A stretch of DNA of 64,000 bases, taken from the NCBI GenBank assembly GCA_003228685.1, contig QIFC01000095.1:1-64000 (forward strand). The letters run 5' to 3'. Position numbers and translations under genes: made by a program. The notes beneath the pieces were generated by a model. That model was not told the origin of the DNA and did not search any database. It saw nothing but the letters and a program-made list of their open reading frames with translations. Below, piece by piece: positions 17,759 to 26,517 of the stretch; the stretch's first letter is position 1; the number at the start of each line of letters is the position of its first letter. This stretch comes from Chloroflexota bacterium (GTDB lineage Bacteria; Chloroflexota; Dehalococcoidia; DSTF01; RBG-16-68-14).

Positions 17759-19438
17759 TCAAGAGATGACGCGAACGACTCCAGCGTCACCATCCACCTC
17801 CACCTGCTGCCCGTCCTTGATCTCGGACGTCGCCCGGCCTGTGCCGAGTACCGCCGGAATGTTGTACTCCCGCGCAACGATGCCTGCATGACTCAGCACG
17901 CCTCCCGCGTCCGTGACGACGGCGGCGATCGATGCGAAGAGCGGCGTCCAGGCCGGCATGGTTGCCGGTGCAATCATCACGTCGCCTGGCTTCAACTTGT
18001 CGGCCTCCGCAAGCGACATCACGACCCTCGCGGTGCCAGTCGCCTTGCCCGGCGAACAGGGGTTGCCATTGATTACGCCCGGCTCCTCAGAGGGCGCCAG
18101 CGGTTCACCGGAGAACCGCCCAAACGCCCGCATCAGGGGGTTGTCCGGCGGCGGTGAGGCGGGAGGCGTACCAAGCGCGTCGGGCGGGCGGATCGTCGCG
18201 AAATGTTCCATCTCTGCGCGCCGTTCACTCACAGCGGCGCGTCGATCTCCGGAGAGCGTGTCCGCGTCTGCTCGCAGCTCGTCCAGCGTCAGGAGGAACA
18301 CGTCCTCCGCGTTGTCGACAATGTCCGCGTTCGCAAACCGGTTGCCGAACTCCAGGATCACGCGGCGGACCTTATACGAAGCGCGCTGGTCGATCCAGTA
18401 GTTGTGGTCTTCCTGGATCACGGTACCAGCCTGCGCCGCCTTGAGCAGGAACTCGAACTGCCCGCGGACCGCCTCTGGGTAGCCTTTAAGCTGCTCCCGC
18501 GCCTCAGCAACCAACGCTTCGCGCTCCTTCGCCAGCTCGTCCAGTTCCGACGGCATGTCGCGATCCCTCTCCGTCACGAAATTCTTGACGTTCTGGATCG
18601 CCGTCACTGGATTCTCAATCCAACCAGGACTGCTCAAGTCCGCGAAACGGTCGCTGCGTTGGCCGAACTCTTCCAGGAACTCCTCTAGTTCGGCGAGCAG
18701 CGCCTTCCCGGCATCCGACTGCTCAAGCGCCTTCGTCACCTCTGTGGCTTCGTTCTCGTGAATCACGCTCGTTACGTTCTCGTCCTGGAGAGCCTTCCTG
18801 CTCAACTCCCAGAGCGCGTGGCCACCGTCAACTGTCCTGTTTCCAAACCCCTGCAGCAGCTTGTAGGCGCCGAGCGTTCCCTTGTCGGCGAACAGGTCTT
18901 CGTAGAGGTCTGCGAACAGACTTGGGCCCGCCAGGAACGGAAACGCCACCAGGAAGTGGATGTCCCAGAGCCGCGTGAGCCGCGTCAGCGTCTCGTCCAG
19001 GTGAGCGAGCAGGTCAGGCATCGATGCCCCTTCCAGATCGAAGCCCTCCCACCATCTGAGGTGCTCCTTCACCTCCGGGAGCAGCTCAGAGTCCCACCAC
19101 TCCTGGAGCCGCCCCATGCCTCCACCAACCGCCGCGGCAGCCTTCTCACCCGCCGCCTCAAGTTCCTCCGGTGTCACCGTGAGCGCCATGGCGTTGTAGA
19201 AGTACGTATTGATCCGCGTGTACTGCATTGTGATCGGCAGCCCGTAAAAGGCTGCTGCCCGCCTGACACCCTCGTTGAATGACTGCACAAACGCCATCTG
19301 CATCGGCGGCGAGGGCTCTGGAAAGTGCATCCTGTCCTGGTTCCAGAGCATGCCCGCGAACTCGGGCTTCTCCCACGTCACTGGAAATTCTGGTGGCGCC
19401 TGAATCGACGCCGGCGCGTCCTTCTGCACTGTGGCCAA
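17759..19438 (-). CDS. PEP-utilising enzyme, swivelling (mobile) domain protein
   Basis: A 559-residue protein whose last 100 residues are the phosphohistidine swivelling domain of PEP synthase and related dikinases: PGDVMIAPATMPAWTPLF, then TDAGGVLSHAGIVAREYNIP with the phosphorylatable His in LSHAG, and a closing V-E-V-D-G-D-A. The first 450 residues are helical and lack both an ATP-grasp and a PEP-binding barrel, as in the central part of rifampin-phosphotransferase-like proteins. The start is TTG with GGAAGGAAGC upstream. The matching ATP-grasp half is encoded divergently at 19569, which suggests a two-protein phosphotransferase. Confidence 0.85.
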   Translation of the reverse strand: MATVQKDAPASIQAPPEFPVTWEKPEFAGMLWNQDRMHFPEPSPPMQMAFVQSFNEGVRRAAAFYGLPITMQYTRINTYFYNAMALTVTPEELEAAGEKAAAAVGGGMGRLQEWWDSELLPEVKEHLRWWEGFDLEGASMPDLLAHLDETLTRLTRLWDIHFLVAFPFLAGPSLFADLYEDLFADKGTLGAYKLLQGFGNRTVDGGHALWELSRKALQDENVTSVIHENEATEVTKALEQSDAGKALLAELEEFLEEFGQRSDRFADLSSPGWIENPVTAIQNVKNFVTERDRDMPSELDELAKEREALVAEAREQLKGYPEAVRGQFEFLLKAAQAGTVIQEDHNYWIDQRASYKVRRVILEFGNRFANADIVDNAEDVFLLTLDELRADADTLSGDRRAAVSERRAEMEHFATIRPPDALGTPPASPPPDNPLMRAFGRFSGEPLAPSEEPGVINGNPCSPGKATGTARVVMSLAEADKLKPGDVMIAPATMPAWTPLFASIAAVVTDAGGVLSHAGIVAREYNIPAVLGTGRATSEIKDGQQVEVDGDAGVVRVIS

Positions 19439-19496
19439 CTTAGCTTCCTTCCCGTTGCGAGATACGCATATGTCTTTACCAGCTCGTTATGCCGGG

Positions 19497-19568
19497 TTGA
19501 CAGCGATTGTAGCACGTAACTCAGGCGTGTTACATTGCGCAAGCGGTACTCTCGCGCGGAGGACGACC
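19497..19568. promoter_or_regulatory. Divergent promoter region between the split PEP-synthase halves
   Basis: On the minus strand TGCTACAAT (19506-19514) is an extended -10 for the swivelling-domain gene. On the plus strand a consensus -35 TTGACA (19497-19502) is present but no well-spaced -10 was found; TGTTACAT at 19528-19535 may serve instead. GCGGAGGACG precedes the plus-strand ATG. Confidence 0.4.
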
Positions 19569-20414
19569 ATGACCGACGTTCACTGGCTCGGCCACGAAGA
19601 CTGCCACCACACGCACGTAGTCGGAGGCAAGGCCGCCAGCCTTAGCCGGCTGGCGGCCCTTCATACCGTGCCGCCCGGCTTCGCGATACCTGCGCTAGAC
19701 GCGAACGGTAGCGCCGAACGCCTACCGCAAGCCATCGTAGAATCGATCCGCGCGGCCTACTCCAGGCTTGCCGAGGAGGCCGGCGAGGAAGCCGTCAGCG
19801 TCGCCGTGCGCTCTTCGGCGATAGATGAAGACGCCGCCGACGCCTCCTTTGCGGGCCAGCATGACACCTACCTCAACGTCCGCGGACACGATGCGGTCCT
19901 AGAGGCGGTGACCCGCTGCCGTGACTCCGCGATCTCACCCGCGGCGCTTGCTTATCGCGAGCAGCAGGGCATCTCCGTCGAAGACGTAAAGATAGGCATC
20001 CTCGTCCAACAACTCGTCGCGTCCGACGTCTCGGCGATCATCTTCAGCCAGAATCCGATCAACAAAAGCCCGGATGAACTGGTCATCAACGCAAGCTGGG
20101 GACTTGGCGAAAGCCTCGTCGGCGGCACCGTCACGCCAGACACGTACGTCGTCCGGAAGTCGGACTTGTCGCTCGTATCGCGCCAGATCGCGAAGAAAGA
20201 GCAGATGACGGTGATGATCCCCGAAGGCACGAAGGAGGTACCCGTGCCCAAGCTGCTCAGCGAAGAACCCGCGCTGGACGAGGAGCAGGCCATCGAGATG
20301 GCCCAGATGGCGATCAAACTGGAGAAGGCGACATCGTACCCCGTCGACATCGAGTGCGCGGTCGCGCAGGGCACGCTCTACCTCCTCCAGTGCCGCCCCA
20401 TCACCACGCTCTGA
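19569..20414 (+). CDS. PEP/pyruvate-binding (ATP-grasp) domain protein
   Basis: A 281-residue protein matching only the N-terminal ATP-binding domain of PEP synthase / pyruvate phosphate dikinase. Characteristic parts are GGKAASLSRLA near the N-terminus, VAVRSSAIDEDAADASFAGQ with the catalytic Arg loop, ASWGLGESLVGG, and the C-terminal DIECAVAQGTLYLLQCRPI. The swivelling phosphohistidine domain is missing here and is encoded divergently at 17759. Full PEP synthases are near 800 residues, so this is a split arrangement rather than a truncation. The start at 19569 has GCGGAGG upstream. The threonine-synthase-like gene follows after four bases. Confidence 0.87.
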   Translation: MTDVHWLGHEDCHHTHVVGGKAASLSRLAALHTVPPGFAIPALDANGSAERLPQAIVESIRAAYSRLAEEAGEEAVSVAVRSSAIDEDAADASFAGQHDTYLNVRGHDAVLEAVTRCRDSAISPAALAYREQQGISVEDVKIGILVQQLVASDVSAIIFSQNPINKSPDELVINASWGLGESLVGGTVTPDTYVVRKSDLSLVSRQIAKKEQMTVMIPEGTKEVPVPKLLSEEPALDEEQAIEMAQMAIKLEKATSYPVDIECAVAQGTLYLLQCRPITTL

Positions 20415-20418
20415 CAAC

Positions 20419-21648
20419 TTGACCAATCTCTACTCACAGAACCTCACAGAGGAGCGGCCAACCTTCGTCACGCACCTCGAGTGCAGCGCGACTGGCGAGC
20501 ACTACCCTGCCGATCGGCTCCACAATCTCTCCGACGCCGGAAAGCCCCTCCTCGTTCGTTACGACTTGGGAGCGCTCGCGGCCGCGCTCGACAAGGAAAC
20601 GCTGGCCGCGCGGCCGCCCGACCTCTGGCGCTATCGCGAGTTCCTCCCCATCCGGCGGGCCAACGATATCGTCTCGCTCGGCGAACCGATGACACCGCTC
20701 CTTCCGGTCGGCTCCAGCGTGCTCATCAAGGACGAAGGCCGCCTGCCCACGGGCTCCTTTAAGGCGCGCGGCATTACCGTCGCCGTCAGCATGGCGAAAG
20801 AGCTGGGCATCACCAGCGCCGCGATGCCCACGAACGGCAACGCCGGCGCCGCGCTCGCCGCCTATGCCAGCAGCGCCGGCATCGAGTCCTACGTCTTCTG
20901 CCCCAGCGACACGCCCGAGATCAACGTCCGCGAGATCGCGTACCAAGGCGCCCACGTCTGGCGCGTCGACGCGCTGATCGACGACTGCGGCCGCATCGTC
21001 GGCGAAGGCAAAGAGCGCATGGGTTGGTTCGACATGTCCACGCTCAAGGAGCCCTATCGCATCGAAGGGAAGAAGACCATGGGCCTGGAGCTGGCCGAAC
21101 AGCTTGGCTGGCGGCTCCCAGATGTGATCTTCTATCCGACGGGGGGCGGGACCGGCCTCATTGGCATGTGGAAGGCGTTCGCCGAGTTGCGGGAGATCGG
21201 CTGGATCGAAGGCAAGCTGCCCCGCATGGTCGCTGTCCAGGCCGAGGGCTGTGCGCCCATGGTCAAGGCGTTCGAGGACGGCGCCGATCATGCTGAGCGG
21301 TGGCCGGACGCCCACACGATCGCCGCCGGGATCCGCGTGCCTTCCGCCATCGGCGACTTCCTCATCTTGCAGGCCATCCGCGAGAGCAGCGGCTACGCGA
21401 TCGCCGTGTCAGACGGCGCGATCATCGATGCGCAAGAGCGCGTCGCCCGCGAACACGGCCTCTTGCTCTGCCCGGAAGGCGCCGCGACCTACGCCGCGTA
21501 CGAGAAGTCTCTCCAGGACGGCCTCATCTCCGACACGGATCAGGCCGTCCTCTTCAACTGCGCCACCGGTCTCAAGTACCCCATGCCGGGAGTCACTCGA
21601 ACGCTCGACATCTCTCAGCCGATCGATTGGGACGCATTCCCGCAATAG
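20419..21648 (+). CDS. Threonine synthase-like PLP enzyme
   Basis: A 409-residue fold-type II PLP enzyme of the threonine synthase family, which converts O-phosphohomoserine to threonine. The PLP lysine is Lys115 in PTGSFKARG, the phosphate-binding loop is PTNGNAGAAL and the cofactor loop is PTGGGTGLIGMW. The N-terminus carries an atypical ECSATGEHY in place of the short zinc-knuckle-like segment of many family members. The start is a TTG four bases after the upstream stop, so the pair is probably cotranscribed. Relatives act on other amino acids (for example 2,3-diaminopropionate ammonia-lyase-like), so the symbol is left blank. Confidence 0.85.
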   Translation: MTNLYSQNLTEERPTFVTHLECSATGEHYPADRLHNLSDAGKPLLVRYDLGALAAALDKETLAARPPDLWRYREFLPIRRANDIVSLGEPMTPLLPVGSSVLIKDEGRLPTGSFKARGITVAVSMAKELGITSAAMPTNGNAGAALAAYASSAGIESYVFCPSDTPEINVREIAYQGAHVWRVDALIDDCGRIVGEGKERMGWFDMSTLKEPYRIEGKKTMGLELAEQLGWRLPDVIFYPTGGGTGLIGMWKAFAELREIGWIEGKLPRMVAVQAEGCAPMVKAFEDGADHAERWPDAHTIAAGIRVPSAIGDFLILQAIRESSGYAIAVSDGAIIDAQERVAREHGLLLCPEGAATYAAYEKSLQDGLISDTDQAVLFNCATGLKYPMPGVTRTLDISQPIDWDAFPQ

Positions 21649-21802
21649 CCCCTTCGCGAGCCTCAAGAGCCGGCAAACGGCGGCTTGAATCGCAACACCT
21701 TTTCGTATCTCAGTCGATACTGTTCTCAGAGTCGCGCTCGCAGGTCTTTCCAAGGCCGGGCAGGCGTCGCTCACGAGAAGAGAAGACGAGAGGAGCATTC
21801 GA

Positions 21803-22492
21803 TTGAGAGGAATCCTAGCTAACAAGACTGTTTTGGCGTTAGCCCTCGCGGCGATGGCGACCCTCGCGATGGGGCTGTTTTCGGCCACCCCCGCGCAGGC
21901 TGAAGGACCGAAGATCGCTGTCACTTCACTTGAGCTGAATCTTGATGATGAAGGCAAGGTCGTCCTGTACGGTGACTTCTTCGACGAGCCGGGCCTCGGC
22001 GCCTGGACGATCGATATCTACTACAACGCCGACCTCGTCAACCTGGTAGAGTGCGGCACCGAGCACGGCGGCATCTGCAACCCGGAGTTCGCCGGCAACG
22101 CTGCTCGCATCACCGGCAGCAGAGCCGAGGGCCTGAAGGGCGAGTTCGTGCTTGGGTCGTTGTGGTTCACCTGCAAGGGTGAAGGCCAGTCCGGCCTAGA
22201 ACTCGACATCAACGTACTCGCGGACGGCACGCTCGGCGGCCCGCTGCCTATCGAGGCCGAAGTGAAACATGGTGAGATTTACTGCATCGAGAAGCACGAA
22301 AAACTGCTCGGTGACGCGGACTGCGGCGACGAACTAACGTCGCTGGACGCCTCCTGGATCTTGCAGTACAGCGCAGAAATGATCGATGAAGTGCCCTGCC
22401 CTGAACTCGCCGACGCGAATCAGGACGGTCACATCGACGCTGTCGACGCCACGATCGTCCTCCAGAAAGTCGCAGGCTTAATCGGCAAGTAA
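21803..22492 (+). CDS. Secreted cohesin-like plus dockerin-like protein
   Basis: A 229-residue exported protein starting with TTG behind GAGAGGAG. The signal peptide ends near TPAQA (residue 33). Residues 38-160 resemble a cohesin-type beta-sandwich (GAWTIDIYYNADLVNLVECG; LGSLWFTCKGEGQSGLEL), and the C-terminus is a dockerin-like pair of calcium loops, GDADCGDELTSLDASWILQ and ADANQDGHIDAVDATIVLQ. Having both partners in one chain would allow self-assembly or binding to the RCC1-dockerin protein at 7253. No cellulase or other cellulosome enzyme is present. It ends at a strong terminator. Confidence 0.78.
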   Translation: MRGILANKTVLALALAAMATLAMGLFSATPAQAEGPKIAVTSLELNLDDEGKVVLYGDFFDEPGLGAWTIDIYYNADLVNLVECGTEHGGICNPEFAGNAARITGSRAEGLKGEFVLGSLWFTCKGEGQSGLELDINVLADGTLGGPLPIEAEVKHGEIYCIEKHEKLLGDADCGDELTSLDASWILQYSAEMIDEVPCPELADANQDGHIDAVDATIVLQKVAGLIGK

Positions 22493-22506
22493 TCGCTCCG
22501 CCAACC

Positions 22507-22554
22507 ACACACAGAGGCCCGGCCCCCTCCCCTTTCGGCCGGGCCTCCGTGTGT
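22507..22554 (+). terminator. Strong terminator hairpin
   Basis: GAGGCCCGGCC and GGCCGGGCCTC pair perfectly over 11 bp, extended by flanking ACAC/GTGT, around a 12-base loop. It begins 15 bp after the cohesin/dockerin stop codon. No long T run follows. Confidence 0.55.
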
Positions 22555-22579
22555 GCACCGACACACGGGCGCGATGGGC

Positions 22580-22601
22580 GATACGCTACACTAAGCGTAT
22601 C
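22580..22601. promoter_or_regulatory. Inverted repeat overlapping a -10 element
   Basis: GATACGCT and AGCGTATC form a perfect 8-bp inverted repeat around ACACTA. The -10-like GCTACACT (22585-22592) is inside it, 41 bp before the start of the next gene, so a repressor or activator could act here. Confidence 0.4.
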
Positions 22602-22632
22602 CATTAGCCTCGACACACGAAGGAGAACGAAT

Positions 22633-22983
22633 TTGGCTGGCTCAACGCAGGAAGTACTCGACCATCACCTGGCCGCTTTCGGCGGCGGCGACCTCGAAGC
22701 GATCCTCGAAGACTACGACGAAAACTCAGTCATCATCACCACGGACGGCATCCACCGCACGCGTGATGAGATGTCGTCCTTCTTCTCTGCCCTCTTCGCA
22801 GAATTCGCCAAGCCCGGCATGTCGTTCACCATGGACCACGTTGCGGTCGATGGTGAAACGGCCTTCATCGCGTGGAGTGCCGACACGGCGGACAACGTCT
22901 ATAATTTGGGCACTGACACATTTACCGTCCGGAACGGAAAGATCGCGGCCCAGACATACGTCGCGCACACGACCGCGAAGTAG
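22633..22983 (+). CDS. NTF2-like (SnoaL-type) small protein
   Basis: A 116-residue cone-shaped NTF2-like protein. It opens with a helix (QEVLDHHLAAFGGGDLEAIL) followed by DYDENSVIITTDG and the strand pattern FTMDHVAVDGETAFIAW, typical of SnoaL/DUF4440 proteins, many of which bind small hydrophobic ligands. The start is a TTG preceded by AAGGAG, since the frame open further upstream carries no similarity. It is a stand-alone gene with a promoter overlapped by an inverted repeat. The ligand or reaction is unknown. Confidence 0.8.
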   Translation: MAGSTQEVLDHHLAAFGGGDLEAILEDYDENSVIITTDGIHRTRDEMSSFFSALFAEFAKPGMSFTMDHVAVDGETAFIAWSADTADNVYNLGTDTFTVRNGKIAAQTYVAHTTAK

Positions 22984-23062
22984 CCTGCGCATCGCCGCCT
23001 GCGCCGGCTGGCACCGTATCGCATGTTACGGAATCGTAAGGTCTCTTTGATACCGTTAGCAC

Positions 23063-25090
23063 ATGCGTATCTCGCTCTTCGCACTGAGCGCTCTGGCCCT
23101 GCTCGCCGCTGCGTGTAGCGGCTCCAGCCCCCAGCTAGAAACGCCGCTCGACGAGTCGGACGAAGACAGCTACGTCACCATCTCTGACACGCTCCCGGAG
23201 GCTCCCGAGTTCCCCGGCGGCCACACTTGGTTCAACGTCGGCAGCCCGCTCACGATCGAAGCGCTGCGCGGCAAGGTCGTCTTGCTGGACTTCTGGACGT
23301 CCGGCTGCATCAACTGCCAGCAGATCGTCCCGGACCTCACGCGGCTGGAAGAAGAGTACGGAGACGCGCTCGTCGTCATCGGAGTCCACTCCGGCAAGTA
23401 TGACCGAGAGCAGGAGGACAGCAGCGTACTGCAGGCGCTCCAGCGCTATGGTCTGGAGCACCCCGTAGTCAACGACCCGGACTTCATCATCTGGTCGCTG
23501 TACCGCGCCAACGCTTGGCCTACGATTGTTCTCGTCGACCCCAACGGACGAATCGTTGGTAGCCGTGCCGGCGAAGGCGTCTACGACGCCTTTCAGCCCG
23601 CCATCGAGCAGCTCGTCGCAGACTTCGACGAAGAGCGCCTCATCGACCGCACACCTATCGACCTCGATCTAGAGGCGGCTGCCGTCACATCTGCCGTACT
23701 CTCCTTCCCCTCGACCGTCCTCGCCGACGAGGCGGGCGAGCGCCTCTTCATCGTCGATGCCGGCCACAACCGCATCCTCATTTCGGGGCTCGACGGCGAG
23801 CTGCGGACCGCCATCGGCTCCGGCGTCGAGGGCATGGAGGATGGCTCGTTCGACGAAGCCAGTTTCAACCAACCGGCGGGCCTCGCCCTCTCTCCGGATG
23901 GCAACCTGCTCTACATCTCAGACACTCGCAACCACCTGTTACGCCTCGCCAACCTCGCCGACGGCACCGTCGAAACGCTGGCTGGCACTGGCGAGCGCGC
24001 CTTCTCGCAGCCCGGCGTTGACGCGCTCGGTGTCGATACAGCTCTCGCTTCTCCGTGGGGGCTCGTCCTGCATGAGGGCATCCTCTATATCGCCATGGCC
24101 GGGACGCACCAGCTCTGGTCGCTCGACACCAACACGAACCAGATCAGCGTCTTCGCCGGAAGCGGCGCCGAATCGACCGATGACGGACCACGGCTCCAGG
24201 CCACACTCGCACAGCCCAGCGGCCTCACGTTCGACGGTACCAACCTCTATTGGGTCGATCCAGAGTCCAGCTCGGTGCGCATGGTGCCCATTGAAGGCGA
24301 TGGCGAGGTCAGGACGCTCGTCGGCACTGGCCTGTTCGATTTCGGCGACGCCGACGGCACGAGCACGACCGCACTTCTTGAGCATCCGCAGGGCATCGCC
24401 TACGTGGATGGCGCGCTCTACGTCTCAGACACCTACAACCACAAGCTCCGCACGGTCGACCCGGTCGGGGCTGCGGTCGTCACGGTTGCCGGCGGCGACG
24501 AAGCAGGATTTCTAGATGGAGCCGGCCGCGAAACACTCCTCAGTGAGCCGAACGGCTTGAGCCGGGCTGGTAACCTCCTCTACTTCGCCGACTCTAACAA
24601 CCACGTTATCCGCGCGTTCGATCTCCGGACGAACGAGGTCTCAACACTGGCGCTGAGCAACCTCAGCGTCGTCGCCGAAAGCCAGGGCGGTGACACGATC
24701 CGCATCTCGTTGCCCGCCCAGACTGTCGCGCCGGATACGAACGAGCTGCGAATCCACCTCACGACACCCCCGGGCTACAAACTAAACAGTCTCGCGCCGT
24801 CAGAGCTAGCGTTGGCGAGTTCCAATCCTCCCGCGCTCGACTTCGAGACCAAGGTCGTGAACTGGGAGACTGACGACGTGGAGATCGAACTGATCCTACC
24901 GGTCGATGTCAGTACCGGAGATGCCATCCTCACGGCGCAAGGACCCGTCTTCTACTGTCGCACCGGCGACGAAGCGATCTGTGTCATCGCCGAACTGGAC
25001 CTTGCGCTTACGATCACCGTGGACGATTCGGCTTCCGCTACCGAGATCGTCATCGACTACGCGCTCGAGGACCCAACGCTACGGGGTTAG
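23063..25090 (+). CDS. Thioredoxin-NHL repeat lipoprotein
   Basis: A 675-residue lipoprotein (lipobox LLAAAC, Cys18). Residues 55-190 are a TlpA-like thioredoxin domain with the redox pair C82-I-N-C85, and residues about 210-520 are NHL-type beta-propeller blades (for example LSPDGNLLYISDTRNHLLRL and VDGALYVSDTYNHKLRTV). The order matches NHLRC2-type proteins. The final 140 residues form a beta-rich domain with a C-x6-C pair. TACCGT at 23051-23056 places the predicted transcription start on the ATG. It probably acts as an extracellular thiol-disulfide protein; CcdA and another TlpA-like lipoprotein at 25.6-27.1 kb could supply reductant. Confidence 0.87.
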   Translation: MRISLFALSALALLAAACSGSSPQLETPLDESDEDSYVTISDTLPEAPEFPGGHTWFNVGSPLTIEALRGKVVLLDFWTSGCINCQQIVPDLTRLEEEYGDALVVIGVHSGKYDREQEDSSVLQALQRYGLEHPVVNDPDFIIWSLYRANAWPTIVLVDPNGRIVGSRAGEGVYDAFQPAIEQLVADFDEERLIDRTPIDLDLEAAAVTSAVLSFPSTVLADEAGERLFIVDAGHNRILISGLDGELRTAIGSGVEGMEDGSFDEASFNQPAGLALSPDGNLLYISDTRNHLLRLANLADGTVETLAGTGERAFSQPGVDALGVDTALASPWGLVLHEGILYIAMAGTHQLWSLDTNTNQISVFAGSGAESTDDGPRLQATLAQPSGLTFDGTNLYWVDPESSSVRMVPIEGDGEVRTLVGTGLFDFGDADGTSTTALLEHPQGIAYVDGALYVSDTYNHKLRTVDPVGAAVVTVAGGDEAGFLDGAGRETLLSEPNGLSRAGNLLYFADSNNHVIRAFDLRTNEVSTLALSNLSVVAESQGGDTIRISLPAQTVAPDTNELRIHLTTPPGYKLNSLAPSELALASSNPPALDFETKVVNWETDDVEIELILPVDVSTGDAILTAQGPVFYCRTGDEAICVIAELDLALTITVDDSASATEIVIDYALEDPTLRG

Positions 25091-25110
25091 ATCGCCACAA
25101 CTCTCGTCTA

Positions 25111-25118
25111 GCTATACT
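25111..25118 (+). promoter_or_regulatory. -10 element of a predicted leaderless transcript (GCTATACT)
   Basis: GCTATACT ends eight bases before the ATG at 25127. No Shine-Dalgarno sequence lies between them, so a leader of two bases or less is predicted. Confidence 0.5.
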
Positions 25119-25126
25119 GCTCCCCG

Positions 25127-25486
25127 ATGCCACAGCGCGTACCCATCGATCATCTGCGCGAGATCTGCCTTGCGCTCCCGGGAGCTACGGAGAAGGAAGC
25201 CTGGGGCGATCCCACGTTCCGCGTCAACGAAAAGATGTTCGTCAAGTTCTCGAACGCCGACAAAGAAGGCCGCACCACCATGTGGTGCAACGCCGGTCCT
25301 GGTGCGCAGGACGCGCTCCTCGGCTCGCTCGACGACTCGTTCTTCAAGCCGCCATACGTTGGTGATCGAGGCTGGATCGGCATGTACCTAGATGGCGACG
25401 CCAATTGGGGACAGATCGCCGCGATCGTGGAGGACGCGTACCGCACGGCGGCGCCGAAGAAGCTGTTAGCAGTCCTCGACACCTAG
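25127..25486 (+). CDS. MmcQ/YjbR family protein
   Basis: A 119-residue protein of the MmcQ/YjbR family (PF04237), a small CyaY-like fold often annotated as DNA-binding. Diagnostic parts are LREICLALPGATEKEAWGDP near the N-terminus, a strand run FRVNEKMFVKFS, and VGDRGWIGMYLDG towards the end. Family length is normal. It appears to be transcribed alone from a predicted leaderless promoter. The biochemical role of the family is not established. Confidence 0.85.
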   Translation: MPQRVPIDHLREICLALPGATEKEAWGDPTFRVNEKMFVKFSNADKEGRTTMWCNAGPGAQDALLGSLDDSFFKPPYVGDRGWIGMYLDGDANWGQIAAIVEDAYRTAAPKKLLAVLDT

Positions 25487-25596
25487 ACACTGTTCGCCGC
25501 GGCCTAGGTGGCCTCCGCAACGAACTGGAGCTGGGGCGTCACGTCGTCCGCGACTGAGACGATGACGTGATGTGTCTGGTGGGGCCCACGTTGTGG

Positions 25597-26517
25597 CTAA
25601 AAGTCATCCAGCAGCTGGCCGAACGTCAGCCAGTAGTAGACGATGAACCCGCCCGCCGCCAGCATCAACACCGCGCTCACCGGCTGGACGTAGACCATCG
25701 CGTTCCTGAGCCATGCGAGAAGCGCGGCCTTGAACACCGCCAAGCTCAGCGTCAACGCAAGGATCACCGACCCCATGCCCAGCCCGTACAGCACGAACTG
25801 CCAGACGGACGGCAGGAAGTCCGCGATCGCGATCGAGCCGCCGATTACCGTGATGAAGATCGGCAACGTGCAGCTCAACGAGGCCGTGCCGTAGCTCAGC
25901 CCGAACAGGAAATAGCCGCGTACGTCGGTTCGCGTCGGGTCGCCGATGCGGGCGGCCAGGCGTTCGCCCAGCGCGCTGTACGGCGTTCCGCCGCGGATCA
26001 GCCAACCGCCCGCGACCGCCAGCAGCACACCAATCCCCAAGCCGATCCACGGGAAGTAGTCGACCAGGAACCGCGCGCCGCTGCCGATCGAGAGGCCGAC
26101 GCCTGCGAACAGCAGGATGAATCCCGCCGTCATGCTCAGACCGACGATCAATGCCTGACGCAGTTGGCCGGCCGCTGGATTCGCTCTCGACGTCGCGGCG
26201 GCGTCGGCACTCGTCCCGAGATACAACCCAAGATACGCCGGCAGCATCGTGAACCCGCACGGGTTCACGGCCGATACCATCCCGGCGCTAAACGCGAACC
26301 CCAGCGGCAACAGAAGGCTAACGTCTCCCAGTATGCCACTGGCCGAAGACGACGCTCCTTCGACCTCCAGGGTCACGGCGCTCGTGGTCGTGCCCGTAAT
26401 CACACTGCCGATGATCGCAACGGCTAGGACAAGCAGCGTCGCGCCTGCGGGAAGAATGGTCGTCCTAAACGCGCCCGCAGGTTCGCGCCAGCCTTGGGCA
26501 GTGTTACTCAGACGCAT
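25597..26517 (-). CDS. ccdA: CcdA-type thiol-disulfide transmembrane protein
   Basis: A 306-residue membrane protein of the CcdA/DsbD-beta family, which carries electrons from cytoplasmic thioredoxin across the membrane. About seven hydrophobic helices are visible after an N-terminal helix. The two family cysteines are present in VNPCGFTMLP and SLSCTLPIF. The ATG lies within the last codons of the upstream TlpA-like gene (14-bp overlap), so the two proteins should be made together and work as donor and acceptor. Assignment to cytochrome c maturation is not supported locally, because no other ccm or ccs gene is present. Confidence 0.9.
   Translation of the reverse strand: MRLSNTAQGWREPAGAFRTTILPAGATLLVLAVAIIGSVITGTTTSAVTLEVEGASSSASGILGDVSLLLPLGFAFSAGMVSAVNPCGFTMLPAYLGLYLGTSADAAATSRANPAAGQLRQALIVGLSMTAGFILLFAGVGLSIGSGARFLVDYFPWIGLGIGVLLAVAGGWLIRGGTPYSALGERLAARIGDPTRTDVRGYFLFGLSYGTASLSCTLPIFITVIGGSIAIADFLPSVWQFVLYGLGMGSVILALTLSLAVFKAALLAWLRNAMVYVQPVSAVLMLAAGGFIVYYWLTFGQLLDDF

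Noticed and set aside
17759-20414. Truncated or broken PEP synthase pseudogene
   Set aside because: Both parts are full domains with intact motifs, own starts and opposite orientation, which fits a split system better than decay.
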